Notes: generated by a model not told the origin, from the sequence alone. Counted from the first letter of the stretch, positions 35,300 through 47,961 are shown. The stretch is 64,000 nucleotides of DNA from Eucalyptus grandis (GCF_016545825.1 NC_052615.1:31245088-31309087); one strand, 5' to 3'. A program made the numbers and translations.

Positions 35300-36134
35300 A
35301 CTGAAATACTAAATTTCTAGAAGTTTAGTTAAATAATCTTTTGGATATCAATATACATTTTTATTTCCAAAAAAAAAAAAAAATCTCCCTTATGAATTGA
35401 CTGTAGTAATACAAAGCTTAGATCCCTCCTAAACTTCTTTTATTATTATTATTATTATATATTTATTGGACTTGCACCTTGAATCCTGATTCTCAATCAA
35501 CATAAAGTATAATTATATTCGATTTGACTAATCCCAACTCCTAACGCATGCAAATTGCCATATCCATGTGCACGAAGTAAAGTTTTCTCCCAAGACAACG
35601 AATTTGTTTGTTTAAGTTACTTTGAACAATTTACCTTGCGGTTCAATAACATGATTTGATGCATTCAAAATTGAGCCCCCAATTACTTAAACCCTTAGAA
35701 TTTCACTAAGCTAAAACCTATTTCCAATTAAGTATAGTTGGTTTCAAATCGAGGATGGATCAATTAGCCCTAACTTGATTTGATACTATCCAAAGGTCGC
35801 CAGATAACCTTGCGATTTCGATCTCTAAAAAATATAACTTTTAGCAAGTAAATTTCGTGTTTTTGTTTTTTTGTCGATAGCAAGTAATTTCGTGTTTATA
35901 TTATGTTTTTTGTGCGCATAATTCGCGGGACTTGTTTGCTAGTAAAATCCAATTGCCAACCAATTTTTCTTCTTTAGCGAGGTCACATCATGTTTCCAAG
36001 GACATGTTTGTTTCAGCCTGCACTTTGTGAATTATCATCAAAGAACAGACCAAATATGTGGATCATGAAAAAAAAAAAAAAAATCGGAAAAAAAGATGAA
36101 AAAAGGAAAAAGAAAACGAAGAAGTATCAGACGA
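35300..36134. other. Upstream region of the YTH gene, no gene
   Basis: AT-rich, with ATT microsatellite-like sequence near 35442-35460 and an A run at 36068-36083. It presumably holds the promoter of the YTH gene. Confidence 0.5.
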
Positions 36135-36140
36135 TATAAA
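36135..36140 (+). promoter_or_regulatory. TATA box of the YTH gene
   Basis: TATAAA about 30 bp upstream of the CT-rich leader exon. It implies a transcription start near 36165. Confidence 0.6.
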
Positions 36141-36164
36141 AGCTCTCATCAGTTAATCATCAGC

Positions 36165-36231
36165 TCTCGTTATCACGCGCCTCCGAATTCCCTCTGCTTC
36201 TCCCTCCCTCCCTCTCTCTCTCTACTGGAAG
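36165..36231 (+). other. Non-coding first exon of the YTH gene
   Basis: A CT-rich leader ending at the strong donor AAG|GTACGT (intron starts 36232). The matching acceptor TACTTTCAG ends at 36839, giving a 608-bp 5'UTR intron. ORFs at 36096-36660 across CT and TCTCTG repeats lie in this leader and intron and are not coding. Leader introns often enhance expression in plants. Confidence 0.65.
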
Positions 36232-36317
36232 GTACGTACTCTCTCTCTCTCTCTCTCATGGCTATGGCCAGTCGCGACATCCTCGATTCCATGCTCGACG
36301 TGCTCTGCTGTGTCCTC

Positions 36318-36352
36318 TCTGTCTCTGTCTCTGTCTCTGTCTCTGTCTCTAT
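36318..36352. repeat. TCTCTG/TCTG repeat in the leader intron
   Basis: Imperfect TCTCTG units within the first intron of the YTH gene. The CT run at 36240-36257 is part of the same low-complexity tract. Confidence 0.8.
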
Positions 36353-36854
36353 CTCTCGCATGTACTTGTTCCTCGTGGACGCTCGCTTGTTGTTGCCGTC
36401 CGGCGGTCCCGAGCAATCTGTCTTCCAGTGCGGTCGGGTCTGCTCGTCTGAGTGTTTGGCGGTCGTTCGGCCTCCTCGGGAATCAGTGCGGTTCGTTTTG
36501 TTCGGTTCGCCGCGTGGGGGGCGGACGGCTCGAACCGGTTTCCGGTTCGCTCGCGCTGTTGCTGCTTCCTCAGTGTGCAAGTTCGATTTTTGCGTCGATT
36601 GATTTCGGGAGAGCATTGATCAGGAGGAGCCGCACGCTAGATTGCGGAGGAGCTAGGTGAATCGAGCGAGAGAAGATGGGGGAGATGGCGCGGATTTTTC
36701 GTTTTGAATAGGTGGTTGCGACCGAGTGATTCCGGTGCCTAGGGATTCCGAGAGAAATCGCCTTTTTATGGCCGTGTCCGTAGAGTTCCGTGTTTTAATC
36801 ATTTAATGCGTCTTTGACGTGAGGCCCTACTACTTTCAGGAGATCTTTAGAGAG

Positions 36855-39800
36855 ATGTCCTGGGATTCCGGTAAAGATAATGCGTCTGTGGTCGATTCAT
36901 CGGTGACAGAAGGGAGGCATGACATGGGGACTTTGGATGAGCCTGGTAAGGAATGGTTTTGTGCAGTCGAAAGATATATGTTCCGGCAATGGATGCTTGT
37001 CTTTCAATATCAATGACGACTTGTCTGGCCCGTGGATGCTCAAATCGCTACTGCATTTAGATCATGTCGATTGCCTGACATCAAAAACAATTTTCTAACT
37101 GCTAGCGTTTATTGCTGCTGCTTGACTTAGGGAAACTACTTGTCCTCTTTCCGTGTGGATAAAAGTCCCAGTTTTCTACAGTTTTTGGGCAGAATCACAG
37201 AATTAATAATTAAGAGTTTGTCTTCTGCATGACCATTATCCTCGGCAAATGCATCTGAACTTTCTAATGGAAGATTTTCAATAAATAGGATAAATATATC
37301 TATTAGACGCTTGCTACTCAGCTTTTAGTCGGAAAGTAGTTGACAATTTGTCTCTTAGTACATTGTGTTTCAGCAAGATCACAGACAATTTTGACATGTC
37401 ATTGCAAATGCTTATCTGTGCTGAGGGTAAAGAAGGAAGTATTGGGGGATAAGCATGTTCCTCCATGAAGCCTTTTTTCTTTTTTTCTTGTTTGTCCAAT
37501 CCGCCAAGTATGTGAAAAAATTCATGCAGTGAATGCTTCTGCTCCATCAGGCATTATTTTTTCAAACCATTAATTTTGTAGAACAATTCAGATAGTGGAC
37601 AAATTAGAGCCCTAGTTTTGATCGTTTCTTTTTTTCCTGTAAATGAGAGAAGCTCATATTGACTATAAGGCTTTCTTTTGGAGAACGTTGTAATAATTTT
37701 TCCACTGATAGCACCATTTTAATTGATTTATGCTTCATCAGATGTGAAGAGAGGCAATAATCTGAACTTAAAAATAGTTTTCTTTTGGTGGTCAAGTGTC
37801 TACATGTGCAAAAGATAATAGTACTTGAGACAGGAATATTTAGAAGAATGTATTGGTACTCTAGAAAGAATGGTATGAGGAATGACTACTTGAGAATAAG
37901 TGGGAGTGGCTTTCTTTAAGTATGAGGTGATAAAACTTCATTTGACCTGCTGTGGAGGTGATTTTTTGAGTATTCTTGTGAAAAGATCTGACAATATGTT
38001 GTGGTCACGGCATGGGAAAGAGGCATACAAGAATGAAGAGAGGAAGATTTGGATTATGTTATTTACTGAAGAGGATACAAAGGCACTAGGCGATTTTATC
38101 AAGTAGGTGTGGGAGCAGCTCTCACTGCGATTGTTTGGATGTTCTTAGCTGCTCAATTAGTGAGATTGCCTACCTTCTAGTTGTTTTTCTCCCCATGTCA
38201 TGTCATCCCTGTGAATTCTTTGTGAGTTGGTATTTGGTTCATCTTCTTCTTTGGAAGTTTTGAACTAGATTGTTTATTACCTGGGAGCTTGGTGCTAAAA
38301 GGTGGAAGCTTTGCTGGTTGGCTAGGGTTTACATGAAGCTGATATGTGCCTTATGGAGGAAATTAGGAGCATCTGTGACTGGTCAGAAAATCAGCTTAGG
38401 GAACTAGTTCCCTTTGTACTTTGCAGTGAGGCGGTCGATATATTTTGTGGGACTCAGCATCTATGTCACTGGTTTCTGCAAAAATGCACCCTGATCTAGG
38501 TGTTTGGTTGCATAATATCAATTTGGTGGGATAACTAATTTAAGTGATACTACCGGATTGTCTGTGAGCATTGATTGGCCAGGAGGCCAAGTGATGCATT
38601 AGGTTTCTTATGTCATCTTGCACTTATCTTTCAAAAGTGTTAAAAATTGGTAGGCATTTAGAAACTAGTATTGTTTATAATTGAGGTGCATGAGAAGTGT
38701 GAGTGGACAAACTCCCCTCCCTTCCCTTCCTTTTTGCTCCTAAAGCTGGTTCTTTTCTTACAGAAAGTACAGATAAACAAAACGAGGATCAGTATGCCTA
38801 TAACTCAGAAGAACCAGGGTGTGGTCATGATAAAATGGGAGATTCAATTGCCAACAGAAAGGGTAGATGGTATAGCATTAGGTATTTTATCATTAAGAGT
38901 TTGAATCACCACAATCTCCAACTATCAATTGAGAAAGGAATCTGGGCTACTCAGGTCATGAATGAACCCATTTTGGAAGAAGCCTTCCATGTAAGAATGC
39001 CTATTTACTGTATGTTTATATGATGGTTTCTTAATGTATATGCTTAAGAGAGAAGTATGCTTGGTCTTGCAGAATTCTGGAAAAGTGATTTTAATATTTA
39101 GTGTCAACATGAGTGGGTTCTTCCAAGGGTATGCTCAAATGATGTCTCCTATTGGGTGGAGGAGGGACAAAGTGTGGAGTCAAGGCAATGGTAGAAATAA
39201 TCCTTGGGGCCGCAGTTTTAAGGTCAAATGGCTGCGGTTATATGATTTGCCCTTCCAGAAGACTCTTCATCTTAAGAACCTATTAAATGACAACAAACCT
39301 GTCAAAATTAGCAGAGATTGTCAGGTTTCTTTATCTCGATGCCTTTATCCTTCTTCCATGATCTGCCTATTGAAAAGAATCTTAAGTGCTTGCTTTTTCT
39401 TTTTCAGGAGTTACCCCAGGATGTTGGGGAAGCTCTGTGTGAGCTGCTTGATTGTGATGCTGATGTTGATGGAGAAACTAGAAGGTATATCTAGTGTACG
39501 TTATGATTTGTGCTAGATATTGTTTAATCCAAGTGTTTTGTTGACTAACCAAAATGGTTTTATCAGGGATTCTGCCCCTCTTGAAAAGTCTTCCATGTGT
39601 TCGGTGCAAGGGGAAGAATATAATGGGCCTGCAGTACACATGCCATGGACTATGCCTTATTCTTCTCTGTACTATCCGCAACATGCTGAAGCTGCTAGAA
39701 ACAATTTAGCATATGCAAGATCAGCAGGCACCTTTCTTTCTGATGATTTAGCTGTCCCATCTGGAGCATCAAAAGTTCCAAAGCCAAAATATCCTCTGGC

Positions 39801-42517
39801 AAATGGAAATAAACCTGCTGTATCACATCGGGATGTATCTCCGCGATATGATATGTGGGGATTGTCCGCTGGAAGTCCTCTTGCTAGTACCCTGACGGAA
39901 GATGACTTTCTTGACATGGTATGTCGATTCTTCGTTGATGAGCACAAGTTTATATCTGTTTCTGGTGGACTGAAAACGCCATTAAAATAACCTGCCCTCG
40001 AAATTTTGCATATCATTATGAGGAACTGATACTCAAAAGGTGGATCGCTCTTTTTCTGATGGGGTGAATTGTTTCTGTTGTCTCTTCTTTGAACTTAATA
40101 TTGTTCTATGTCTAGTATTGGTTGCAATGGTTTATAGAAACATTTTCTCCATTCTTCCTTTGTTACAGTAAAAATACTCAAGATGAGTGTGGTTTCTTGC
40201 ATGATCTTGGTTTTGCCAAAGCACGTTCTGAAACTGATAAATGCTGTTGTGATTAGTCAAAGGAGGACCATGACAGAAGAACAAAAGCAGGTGTCTGTTT
40301 CATAGTTTTTTTGTACTGAGTGTGAATAGAACCAACAAGACAGTTTTCTGATTCTGTTATCCAGTTGCCCAACATTCTGGATTATAACAATGTTTCTTTG
40401 TTAAACTTGAAGCTAAGTCTGACAATCTTACGCTTCTATTTGGTGATGTGCTATGCATCTGATCACTTCACTTTTTGTACCCAAAAGGGGGTGGCAAACA
40501 ACAGCAGTGTGAGAGATGGGATGAAACTGAAGGGCTTAATTTACTTTCTATCCTGAATTTATCTCCGCTTGTTATGAGCCTATTGGTTGACAGCCGAGAT
40601 GCTGTTTCTGTATTGCCTGAGTTTTTCTCATAGTTTATTGCACTGGTAGGTTGAGATTCTGAGTGGATGTGATGGCATTGCCACCTTTCCCCCCTTTTCC
40701 GGTTGGAGATGGAATTGCCACTTGATAGTTAAGAATTTGTGTAGAAATTCTAGCTTTCTTGTGGTAAAGCTTTATCTGGCACTCTTAGCAAATCTTTCTA
40801 CATCATGTATTCTTTCCTGGATTGGATTATACAAGTTCTGCCCTACTTCCCTATTCTTGTAGTGTTCATCATATCCTAGTGTTACTTATATCTGTTATTT
40901 ACTTTGAGTTTGGTTATGGGCATATGTTTGTGTTCTAATGAGTAAATATTTGGGATTGGCATGCAGTCATATGAAGAATACCTGGAAGTCCATAGCAGAA
41001 GCAGCAGAAAGATGTGCCTTCCTGTTAGTATACATATTACTTTGGCCATCCTGGTTCATACGAGTCATTTACCTCAAAAAGTTTAAATCTGTAGAGATCC
41101 ACCAATGGATGTTCATAATTAGGTCTTCCTGCCTTGATTCTTGATTTTTTTTTATAGTTATAGTCTCTTCTTCTTCTTCTTCTTGCTGAAGTTGCAGTTT
41201 TACAGTGATCATAGAGCAAACTAATGAATTTCCATTTACCATTTGCTAGCTACATATTGCTTTACTCATGTAATTTTTATCTGTTACAAATTGTGACTCT
41301 GTTAGTCCTGCAATCTTTTGATACAATTGAATGCTATGCACAAAAATATTCTGACTTTCACTCATGAATGTGGATATAGTGTCCCTGTAGCACCTTGTAT
41401 TTTTCCATAAGATGCCGGTATATCTTAAATATGTCATTTTGTGATTTATAGTATGCTGGCTTCATGAAATTGTAACATGTGATCTTAAGATTACAGCTAC
41501 CTAGGTGATGTGCGATGACAGCATGTTTTCTCTGGCTTTATTCTTGTCTTCGGCACATATCTTTTCATCTAGGTCTTATCTCATAATTTCTGATGGAGGA
41601 ATAATGTCTTTTAAAACTTCAATTTGATGATAAAGTCTACAGAAAAAGAAAGTTAATGCATAATAGTATGTTGTTAGATGTGAATGTGACATAGAAAGTA
41701 AGGAGAAGATGTAGGGGCACTCCTCACAATGGTGTTCTAATAATTTTATGCTGTCATTTTTCCATTGCCTTATCTTGATTCTAGACTGGTCTCGGGCTTC
41801 ACACCCCTTGGTTTTCCTAGTTATTCTGTACCAAACTGATGGTTTCTTTGCACCTCTCTGTGGAAACAAGGGTGTTCTTTGATTGTAGTCTCTTCCTTTC
41901 AATGGGCTATGCTAGAGGATCTGGACTGCCTTTGATGGTGCTTAGTTTGGATCAAAACTGAGGGCGAAATTAGTTGGTAGATGTCAATCTTGCCAAGGCA
42001 CAGTGTTCCCTCATCAAAGTCTCACTAGTCTTATTCCCCTCCCTCCCTAGCTAAACTGGCCAATAAAATAAGGAAAAATTGAACATATAGAGAAAAAACC
42101 AAAAAGCTCTACTATTCTGCTTCTAGCATTCCCATGTGGTAGTGTATGCTCGAGTTGAGGGATTGCCACTTGTTGCAGGCGACAGGATCATCTTGGACAC
42201 CAAAGGAATCACCAAGAAGTAGAAAACAAGAAAAACATCTGTAAGATCTCTCTCTCTCTCTCTCTCTCTGTCTCTATCTATCTATCTATCTATCTATCTA
42301 TATATATATATATATATCACGTCCCGGATGCATTCCCTCCCCCTCACTGCACACACTTCCTCACACTTAGTTTCACATGCAAATTGTTGTTGGAAATGAA
42401 AAGGGATTTCGTTCTATTTCAGTGGCATTCTGTTTTTGCAGAAGTCCAAGGCTATCATCTGAACAGAGCACAAGGAAGAGGCCGTACCATTCTTCGGAGA
42501 GATCTTTGGATAGATGA
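36855..42517 (+). CDS. YTH-domain m6A reader, plant DC-type (At4g11970-like)
   Basis: YTH proteins bind N6-methyladenosine in RNA. Coding exons: 36855-36945, 38764-38990, 39073-39324, 39408-39484, 39567-39918, 40967-41023, 42179-42240 and 42442-42517. All introns are GT-AG and the phases agree, giving 397 aa. The YTH domain spans about residues 68-205: RYFIIKSLNHHNLQLSIEKGIWAT, ILIFSVNMSGFFQGYAQM, NPWGRSFKVKWLRLYDLPF, HLKNLLNDNKPVKISRDCQ, ELPQDVGEALCELL. The aromatic cage is probably Trp91 (GIWAT), Trp141 (KVWSQ) and Trp151 (NPWG). The LPF..T.HL.N and KPVKI.RD.Q motifs favour the DC class (nuclear YTHDC1 type) over the DF/ECT class. The C-terminal half is low complexity with a Ser/Arg-rich tail (SYEEYLEVHSRSSRKMCLP, then ...RSLDR). 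The chosen ATG is the first in exon 2 after the leader intron. Large introns (1.8 kb, 1.0 kb, 1.2 kb) fragment the gene in ORF scans. Start and tail are less certain than the domain. Confidence 0.9.
42247..42317. repeat. Compound CT/TATC/TA microsatellite in the last YTH intron
   Basis: (CT)n followed by (TATC)n and (TA)n immediately after the donor site at 42241. A compound repeat this close to a splice donor is likely length-variable. Confidence 0.95.
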
Positions 42518-44055
42518 TTGGATATGAAGGATTTAGTTGTCTGATATGAAAAAATTCCTTCTGTGACGGGGCTGTTACTATTTGATATTGTCCTTGTCAT
42601 TGTATTGGATTGATTACCCTGTATCATTGTATGCGTGTTCGGCTGATGATATGTTATAGGACTTAAGCGGGGGCCCTTAGAAACTTGTACATAATTGTAT
42701 GGGCAATCGGCTGAACTCCCATCTCTCCCATTATTTGGTAGAGAGCCAATTCTCTTTCATAAATTTTCTATTGGAAGATGTATAGTCAGGCGGATGGAAT
42801 TATCTCATCGAGAGTATCTTTTGACTCCTTGTATAGGAAAGAAACGGATCAAGATTAGCGCATGATCGAAGCTCCATAAAAAATTCAGAATGTAAGTAGA
42901 TGACTTGTGGTCATTTTGTCCATGGGCTGTAACTTCTGTTTGGGGTCTGAAGTTTTTCCATCATAGTGGCTTTCGAGTTTATATGAAATGTTGAATCGTG
43001 AGTTTATGTGAAATGTTGAATCATGCAACTCCTTTTTCAGTGCTCATGCACATGGTTGCCCTTGAACTCAGAGAACGCAAAAGCTTTTGTGAGCTTGCTT
43101 GTCCCAAACACAGGCTTAAGGACAGATGAAGTTCGTGGCCCTAGTTATTGGTTATCGTCCATTTTTACTATATCACCTAAATAATTATTGAAAGTCACAA
43201 GTTATATCTATATGCAAAGTAAGTCCATGAGATAGGAAAGTTACTGTAGCCCGTGCTTCTTATGAAGAACATCAATTACTTTCTTATTTGAAAACTTATT
43301 ACTTACATGAACAATTATTAACTACATAGAGTTTGGTACTTTCCTATAGTAAAAGTCATAAGTTACTATCAAGTTTCATTGTGGAGAAGCACTAATTTTG
43401 TAATCTAATTAGTGAAAATTTTATTTCATAGTTACTCTTAAATGTTCATGGTTAAGTTTCTCAAATAGAATTCGCTAATTTTTCTTTTAAAATTAATAAA
43501 AATCACCTTTGCACAAAAAGAATGCTTATGTCAATTCTCGTGCCAGGGCACGTAATAAAGTAGTAGTTTGCAAATGTATCGATTTGGTATCTTATCAGTG
43601 CATAAGTAGTCTAATTATTCTCTAACCATTCATCATCAAGAGCAAATGGAATTCCGAGTAAGGAAGGCAAATGTTTCGTTGATGCTTATGCTTGATACGA
43701 GGCATATCATAGTTCTATTTGGGCAGTGAAGTAAAGCAAAAACTCGCGCACAAAATGGACATATGCAACAGCTACATGTCGGATGAACAAGAAGACTGAG
43801 AAATGAATAGCAAGTAAGACGGGAAAGGTTAAGTTGGCATCTGAATTAAATGCCATAATAAAATGAGCTAAAAGGGCATTTGAGCGGTGGAAGAACAATT
43901 TTTTACAAGAGAGTACTCTAAAGATGTGATACTGAATGATTATAAAACTCTGGAATTTATTAAGATGCAGAACATTCGAGATCAGAAACCTATCATCTGC
44001 CAGAAGTAGTTTCTGCATACATTGAGGATGCTAGTAATTAGTCCCTCGTACTTCT
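42518..44055. other. Intergenic between YTH and subtilase fragments
   Basis: No gene recognised. A 26-bp tandem duplication (GAAATGTTGAATC with flanks) lies at about 42975-43025. The open frame 43707-44018 (minus) shows no known domain. Confidence 0.5.
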
Positions 44056-44303
44056 TTACTTGAATTGGACAGAAGTTGGACTCCTTACCAGGTATTTTCC
44101 AAAAACCCACTTCAGATAACCCTGGGTGTATTCACCAGCCTTGGAAGTGGAATTGACACAGCGGAAAGTGACAGTATGTCCCTTTCTAGAGAACTTCTGA
44201 GAAGCTGAGTTGGGCAGCCTTCATGTCGACATTCACACCTTGAGGGGGAACGACAGTGACTACATAAGAGGAAAATGCTTTGCCAATATTTGTCACAGTC
44301 CTG
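44056..44303 (-). pseudogene. Subtilase C-terminal fragment, frameshifted, at assembly gap
   Basis: The minus-strand reading leaves the N gap as RTVTNIGKAFSSYVVTVVPP, then VNVDMKAAQLSFSEVL, where it meets a stop. A one-base shift restores RKGHTVTF, AGEYTQGYLKWVFGKYLV and RSPTSVQFK before a stop at 44056. This is the fibronectin-III-like tail of a plant subtilase and aligns with [13 protein letters not shown] and [21 protein letters not shown] of the neighbour at 45633. The break lies in coding sequence some 110 bp from the gap, so an assembly error is possible. Catalytic parts would lie in or beyond the gap, but the sequence on the far side does not read as subtilase, so this is probably a tandem-duplicate remnant. 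Confidence 0.8.
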
Positions 44304-44403
44304 NNNNNNNNNNNNNNNNNNNNNNNNNNNNNNNNNNNNNNNNNNNNNNNNNNNNNNNNNNNNNNNNNNNNNNNNNNNNNNNNNNNNNNNNNNNNNNNNN
44401 NNN
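44304..44403. other. Assembly gap (100 N)
   Basis: Exactly 100 undetermined bases, the usual placeholder for a gap of unknown size. ORFs reported across it are artefacts. Confidence 0.99.
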
Positions 44404-44411
44404 CAGTTGAT

Positions 44412-44950
44412 TTTTCCAAGTACCTGGGAGGCATTTGCTTGTTAAACACTACAATTGATCTAATGGCAAAGATTTAGGATATTGGCATGTCAGTTATGTT
44501 AAAAGTGCAGTGCAGTTAGGATCAGTGAAAAACTTTCCTTAAATTGATGGAACTAAACATTTTATAATAAGTGAAGTGCTGTTAGGACCTGCTGAATGGT
44601 AGTTTGGCTTTATCTATTGCACCTTTTGAAATTTTTCTTTCTTTGCAGACAATAGTTGAATCGGCCCTTGATCTTCTCCAAAACCCACAAATCACATATT
44701 TCAGACATAAATAAGTTTTCAATCAAACCCAATGTTGTGTTGGAATAACGAAGCTTCATTTATCTCTAATGACAATTTTGGTATTGATTTGAGAGGAGAG
44801 ACGAGTGAAGATCTAGTTGTTCTTCTAAAGTGGGGATTACTATAAAGCAAATGACTATTCAATTGAATCTGACGTTAGATTCAAACTATTAGTTTTCCTA
44901 AGTGGAGTCTTGCTATGCAGCAGATGCTCTGAGAGTTCTTAGCACTCACT
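44412..44950. repeat. Duplicated block, copy A (partner at 62716)
   Basis: Matches 62716-63222 in the same orientation: GTTAAACACTACAA, TTGGCATGTCAGTTATG, ACTTTCCTTAAATTGATGG, CTTGATCTTCTCCAAAACCC, GAAGATCTAGTT and AAGTGGGGATTACTATAAAG. This copy has about 30 extra bases near 44565-44600. No coding frame is shared, so it may be a dispersed repeat or a shared ancestral flank. Confidence 0.85.
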
Positions 44951-45531
44951 TTTTGATGTTGTCAATCTTTTTGAGTTCTAGGAAGCAGAATGTAGTGAAA
45001 TTTTTCTGGTGCCTCAGGAATAAGGTTTTTCTAGTTAATGATTACTTATATAGTAGAACTGTAAAATTTCAAGTGATTTTATAGTGAAATCTCATTCCGA
45101 AACTGTTCTGCTTTTTGCAGATGATTACTGAGAAAATCCTTTTTTTATAGTTTTTCTATTCTAATGTTTTTTTTGTTTTTTTTTTCTGTTTTATACTGGA
45201 CATGGTGGCTTTTCCCAGGGTAGCCTTTTGAACGATTGTCGTGCTATATTTAAGGTTAAACATCTCGCTTAAAGTCAAAGATCTGTTCCCATTGATACCA
45301 GTGATGTCATCTTATTAGCAAAATCACCGACAATGTAAGACTGGTCAATGCACAAGCCATCCATCGTAACTGCAATAAACTACTGAACAAGAGCCCACTC
45401 AACCAAGAGGACATAGAAAGGGGCAGACTACTATCATCTAAGGTTTGAATTAGCTCCAAATTTTCTTCAGGGACCAGTTCACGGTCTCATTCCAAATCCA
45501 ATCAAACGGGTCCTATGATATCTTTTATTAT
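44951..45531. other. Downstream region of the subtilase gene
   Basis: No gene recognised; T-rich runs at 45138-45190. Confidence 0.5.
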
Positions 45532-45537
45532 TTTATA
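45532..45537 (-). terminator. Candidate poly(A) signal of the subtilase gene
   Basis: AATAAA on the minus strand about 100 bp past the stop codon, in a suitable position for 3' end formation. Confidence 0.4.
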
Positions 45538-45632
45538 GAGTGAAACATAAGTTCTTGACCTTGCACCACCACCTGTTCCTGTATCTGGAGACTCATTGTC
45601 TATCTTGTGAGTCTGGAAACAGGATGAGCATT

Positions 45633-47933
45633 TCATTTAAAAACAACAGCAATGGGGCTTCTCACGGAGTGATCTGAAGAAACCCATGTCAGGGATCCTT
45701 GAGCAAATGGCTTAGTAAAGCTCCCACCAGAACTTCTGTGGAACCCCACAGTATACGTGGCCATTTGCACCGCCACACTGAATTTGATCTCAGAAGGATA
45801 CACCGTGACATCAACACCTTCCGGTGCATCAACCTTGTATGTGTACGAGGAGTCAGCAGGCCCGACATTTGTAACTGTCCTAGAATAGTTCTGGGCGCTA
45901 GAGCCCAGTATTATGCTGAAGGATGGGTAATTCAGCTGTGCCTGAGGTATGCTTTTTATTTGTAAGCATTTGGCCTTTTCCTGTGTGATGGTTTCAATTT
46001 CAGAATCCTTGTATCCCAAACCACATAAATAAGGGATGTAGTTGTCGGGCTTGATGTCGTAAATAAGGCCTGGATCGTCTGCTTTGGGTGGATTCACATG
46101 GCCTGCACCTGTGGCGAAGATGTCAGCTGGAAGAAGGGTTTCATCGACGATTGGCTTACTTCCAAGGTTTATTTGATATGCAGTGGTCATGATTGCGGAT
46201 TTTATGGCAGCAGGCGACCAATCAGGGTGAGAGCTCTTCAGCAGAGCTGCAATGCCACTGAGATGAGGGCACGACATGGAGGTTCCAGAGATGATGTTGA
46301 AGGTCACATCAGTAGTCGAGCTGTTATCAAGAGAGAATGGCCAGGCTGCTAGGATGCTGACTCCTGGGCCAATTATGTCGGGTTTCAGGATTCCAGGGCT
46401 CTCAAAGCTGGGGCCCCTGGAAGAGAAGGATGTCACTGCTGGTGCTTCGGAATTCCCAATAATTGTTCCTTTGAACAAAATGGTGGCCATCGGATTGGAG
46501 GTCGAGTTGATGTAGGACTTGATTTTCAGACCGTCAGCGTAAGGTATGTGGGTTGCGGGAAGGACATGAGCGTCAGCTAGCGTGCTGTAGCCATTGAGTT
46601 CATCGTTCATCATAATCATGGCAGCACCACCGGCATCCTTCACTTCTTGCCCTTTGGCGATTCTTGCGATTCCTCCACCTCTCTCACACAAGACGACCTT
46701 TCCTTTCACGTCCAAGTTCCGCAACGATCCTTCAGCACATAATGCGGATGTTTGGTTTCCATTTGCGCCAGCATACACAAGTGGGTAAGCCGATCCAAAG
46801 TCCTTGGGCTGGAAAAGGGATTCACCATTGTACTCTGCGCCATTTCCTAGCTTAGCGGTAGCTTTTACGGTCCTATCGATAGTGCTTGCTCCCACAGTGA
46901 GAATCCAGGGAGCCTCGTTAGACAAGGAAGTGTTGATCGGGCCACTGTTACCCGCTGAGCAGCTCACAAAGATTCCCTTTTGAATCGCAGAAAATGCCCC
47001 CACAGCGATCGAGTCAGCATAGAATGGAGTGGAACCGCCACCAAGAGAGAGGGAGAGCACATCGACACCATCCTCAATAGCAGCATCCATAGCGGCCAGT
47101 ATGCTGCTCTCAGGGCAGCCCACATCAGAGCACACCTGGTACATAGCCAGGTGGGCATGAGGTGCCACCCCGATGGCAGTGCCAAGGGCTTGTCCCAGGA
47201 CATTGGCATTCTTTACAAAATTTCCCGCTGCCGTGCTGGAAGTGTGGGTGCCGTGTCCATCCTCGTCGGTTGGTGGCAAAGTAGAGGTCACGAAATTCCT
47301 CGTGCCGATGAGCTTGTTATTGCAGGAAGTGGCATTGAAAGTACACTTGCCTTTCCATTTAGCAGGGGGAGAGGACATTCCTTCGTCATCAAATGAAGGA
47401 TGACCCGGCGTTATTCCTGTGTCGAGGACTCCAATGATCACGCCCTTGCCCAAAGTGGAGTCTTTCCACAACCCCACCCCAGGGTTCAAGTTCAAGAAGG
47501 AAGGTGAGTGAGTCGTGTGCAATGAGAAAATCTTCTCTTGTTTCACAGACACAACTGCATCCAACTTCAAAAGTTCCTTAGCCTCGTCTGCTGTCATCTT
47601 TGCTGCGAATCCTGTGATCGAATTCTTGTAGGAATGGACCATACGATTCGTCTGGTCCGAATTTGGTGTCATCTGGGGCAGGAACGATTGGTACCAGCTC
47701 TGTAGATCCTCTGACCGGGCAAAAACTTCACCCGCTCGTTTTCTAACATGGACGATATAAGTAGACAGGACATTTTGTTCATGCTCAAGAACAGTTTGGG
47801 CGGTTGCCGGATGAAAACTGAAGGAGCAGATGAAACCAACAAGAAAGAAAACAGCCACCATCGGGAACTTTCTGCATCGGTTTTCCTCCATTTTCCAGCA
47901 AGAAGGTTCAAGAGAAAAACCTATGCAGCTCAT
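45633..47933 (-). CDS. Subtilisin-like serine protease (plant SBT1-type subtilase)
   Basis: A secreted endopeptidase of the S8 family, single exon, 766 codons, normal for plant subtilases. A hydrophobic signal segment ([17 protein letters not shown], about 24-40) is followed by an I9 prodomain (about 58-139, TYIVHV to FSLHTT). The mature enzyme then starts at TTHSPSFL. The catalytic residues are present: Asp171 (GVLDTGI), His227 (DGHGTHT), oxyanion Asn329 (SAGNSGP) and Ser552 (GTSMSCPH). A protease-associated domain lies between His and Ser (about 380-485, [11 protein letters not shown]). A fibronectin-III-like tail follows ([16 protein letters not shown]). A TATA-like run at 47962-47970 lies only about 30 bp from the first ATG, so Met15 at 47891 ([16 protein letters not shown]) may be the true start, leaving a normal signal peptide. 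Substrate unknown. A broken paralogue fragment lies 1.3 kb downstream. Confidence 0.95.
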   Translation of the reverse strand: MSCIGFSLEPSCWKMEENRCRKFPMVAVFFLVGFICSFSFHPATAQTVLEHEQNVLSTYIVHVRKRAGEVFARSEDLQSWYQSFLPQMTPNSDQTNRMVHSYKNSITGFAAKMTADEAKELLKLDAVVSVKQEKIFSLHTTHSPSFLNLNPGVGLWKDSTLGKGVIIGVLDTGITPGHPSFDDEGMSSPPAKWKGKCTFNATSCNNKLIGTRNFVTSTLPPTDEDGHGTHTSSTAAGNFVKNANVLGQALGTAIGVAPHAHLAMYQVCSDVGCPESSILAAMDAAIEDGVDVLSLSLGGGSTPFYADSIAVGAFSAIQKGIFVSCSAGNSGPINTSLSNEAPWILTVGASTIDRTVKATAKLGNGAEYNGESLFQPKDFGSAYPLVYAGANGNQTSALCAEGSLRNLDVKGKVVLCERGGGIARIAKGQEVKDAGGAAMIMMNDELNGYSTLADAHVLPATHIPYADGLKIKSYINSTSNPMATILFKGTIIGNSEAPAVTSFSSRGPSFESPGILKPDIIGPGVSILAAWPFSLDNSSTTDVTFNIISGTSMSCPHLSGIAALLKSSHPDWSPAAIKSAIMTTAYQINLGSKPIVDETLLPADIFATGAGHVNPPKADDPGLIYDIKPDNYIPYLCGLGYKDSEIETITQEKAKCLQIKSIPQAQLNYPSFSIILGSSAQNYSRTVTNVGPADSSYTYKVDAPEGVDVTVYPSEIKFSVAVQMATYTVGFHRSSGGSFTKPFAQGSLTWVSSDHSVRSPIAVVFK

Positions 47934-47961
47934 GCTTTTCGACTAATGAACTAAAGCTCGC

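Noticed and set aside
36096..36660. 168-, 147- and 116-codon frames
   Set aside because: They are in the leader exon and first intron of the YTH gene and are made of CT/TCTCTG repeats.
44186..44477. Frames spanning the N run
   Set aside because: They are artefacts of undetermined bases.
45699..47954. Plus-strand frames opposite the subtilase gene
   Set aside because: Shadows of a conserved coding sequence on the other strand.
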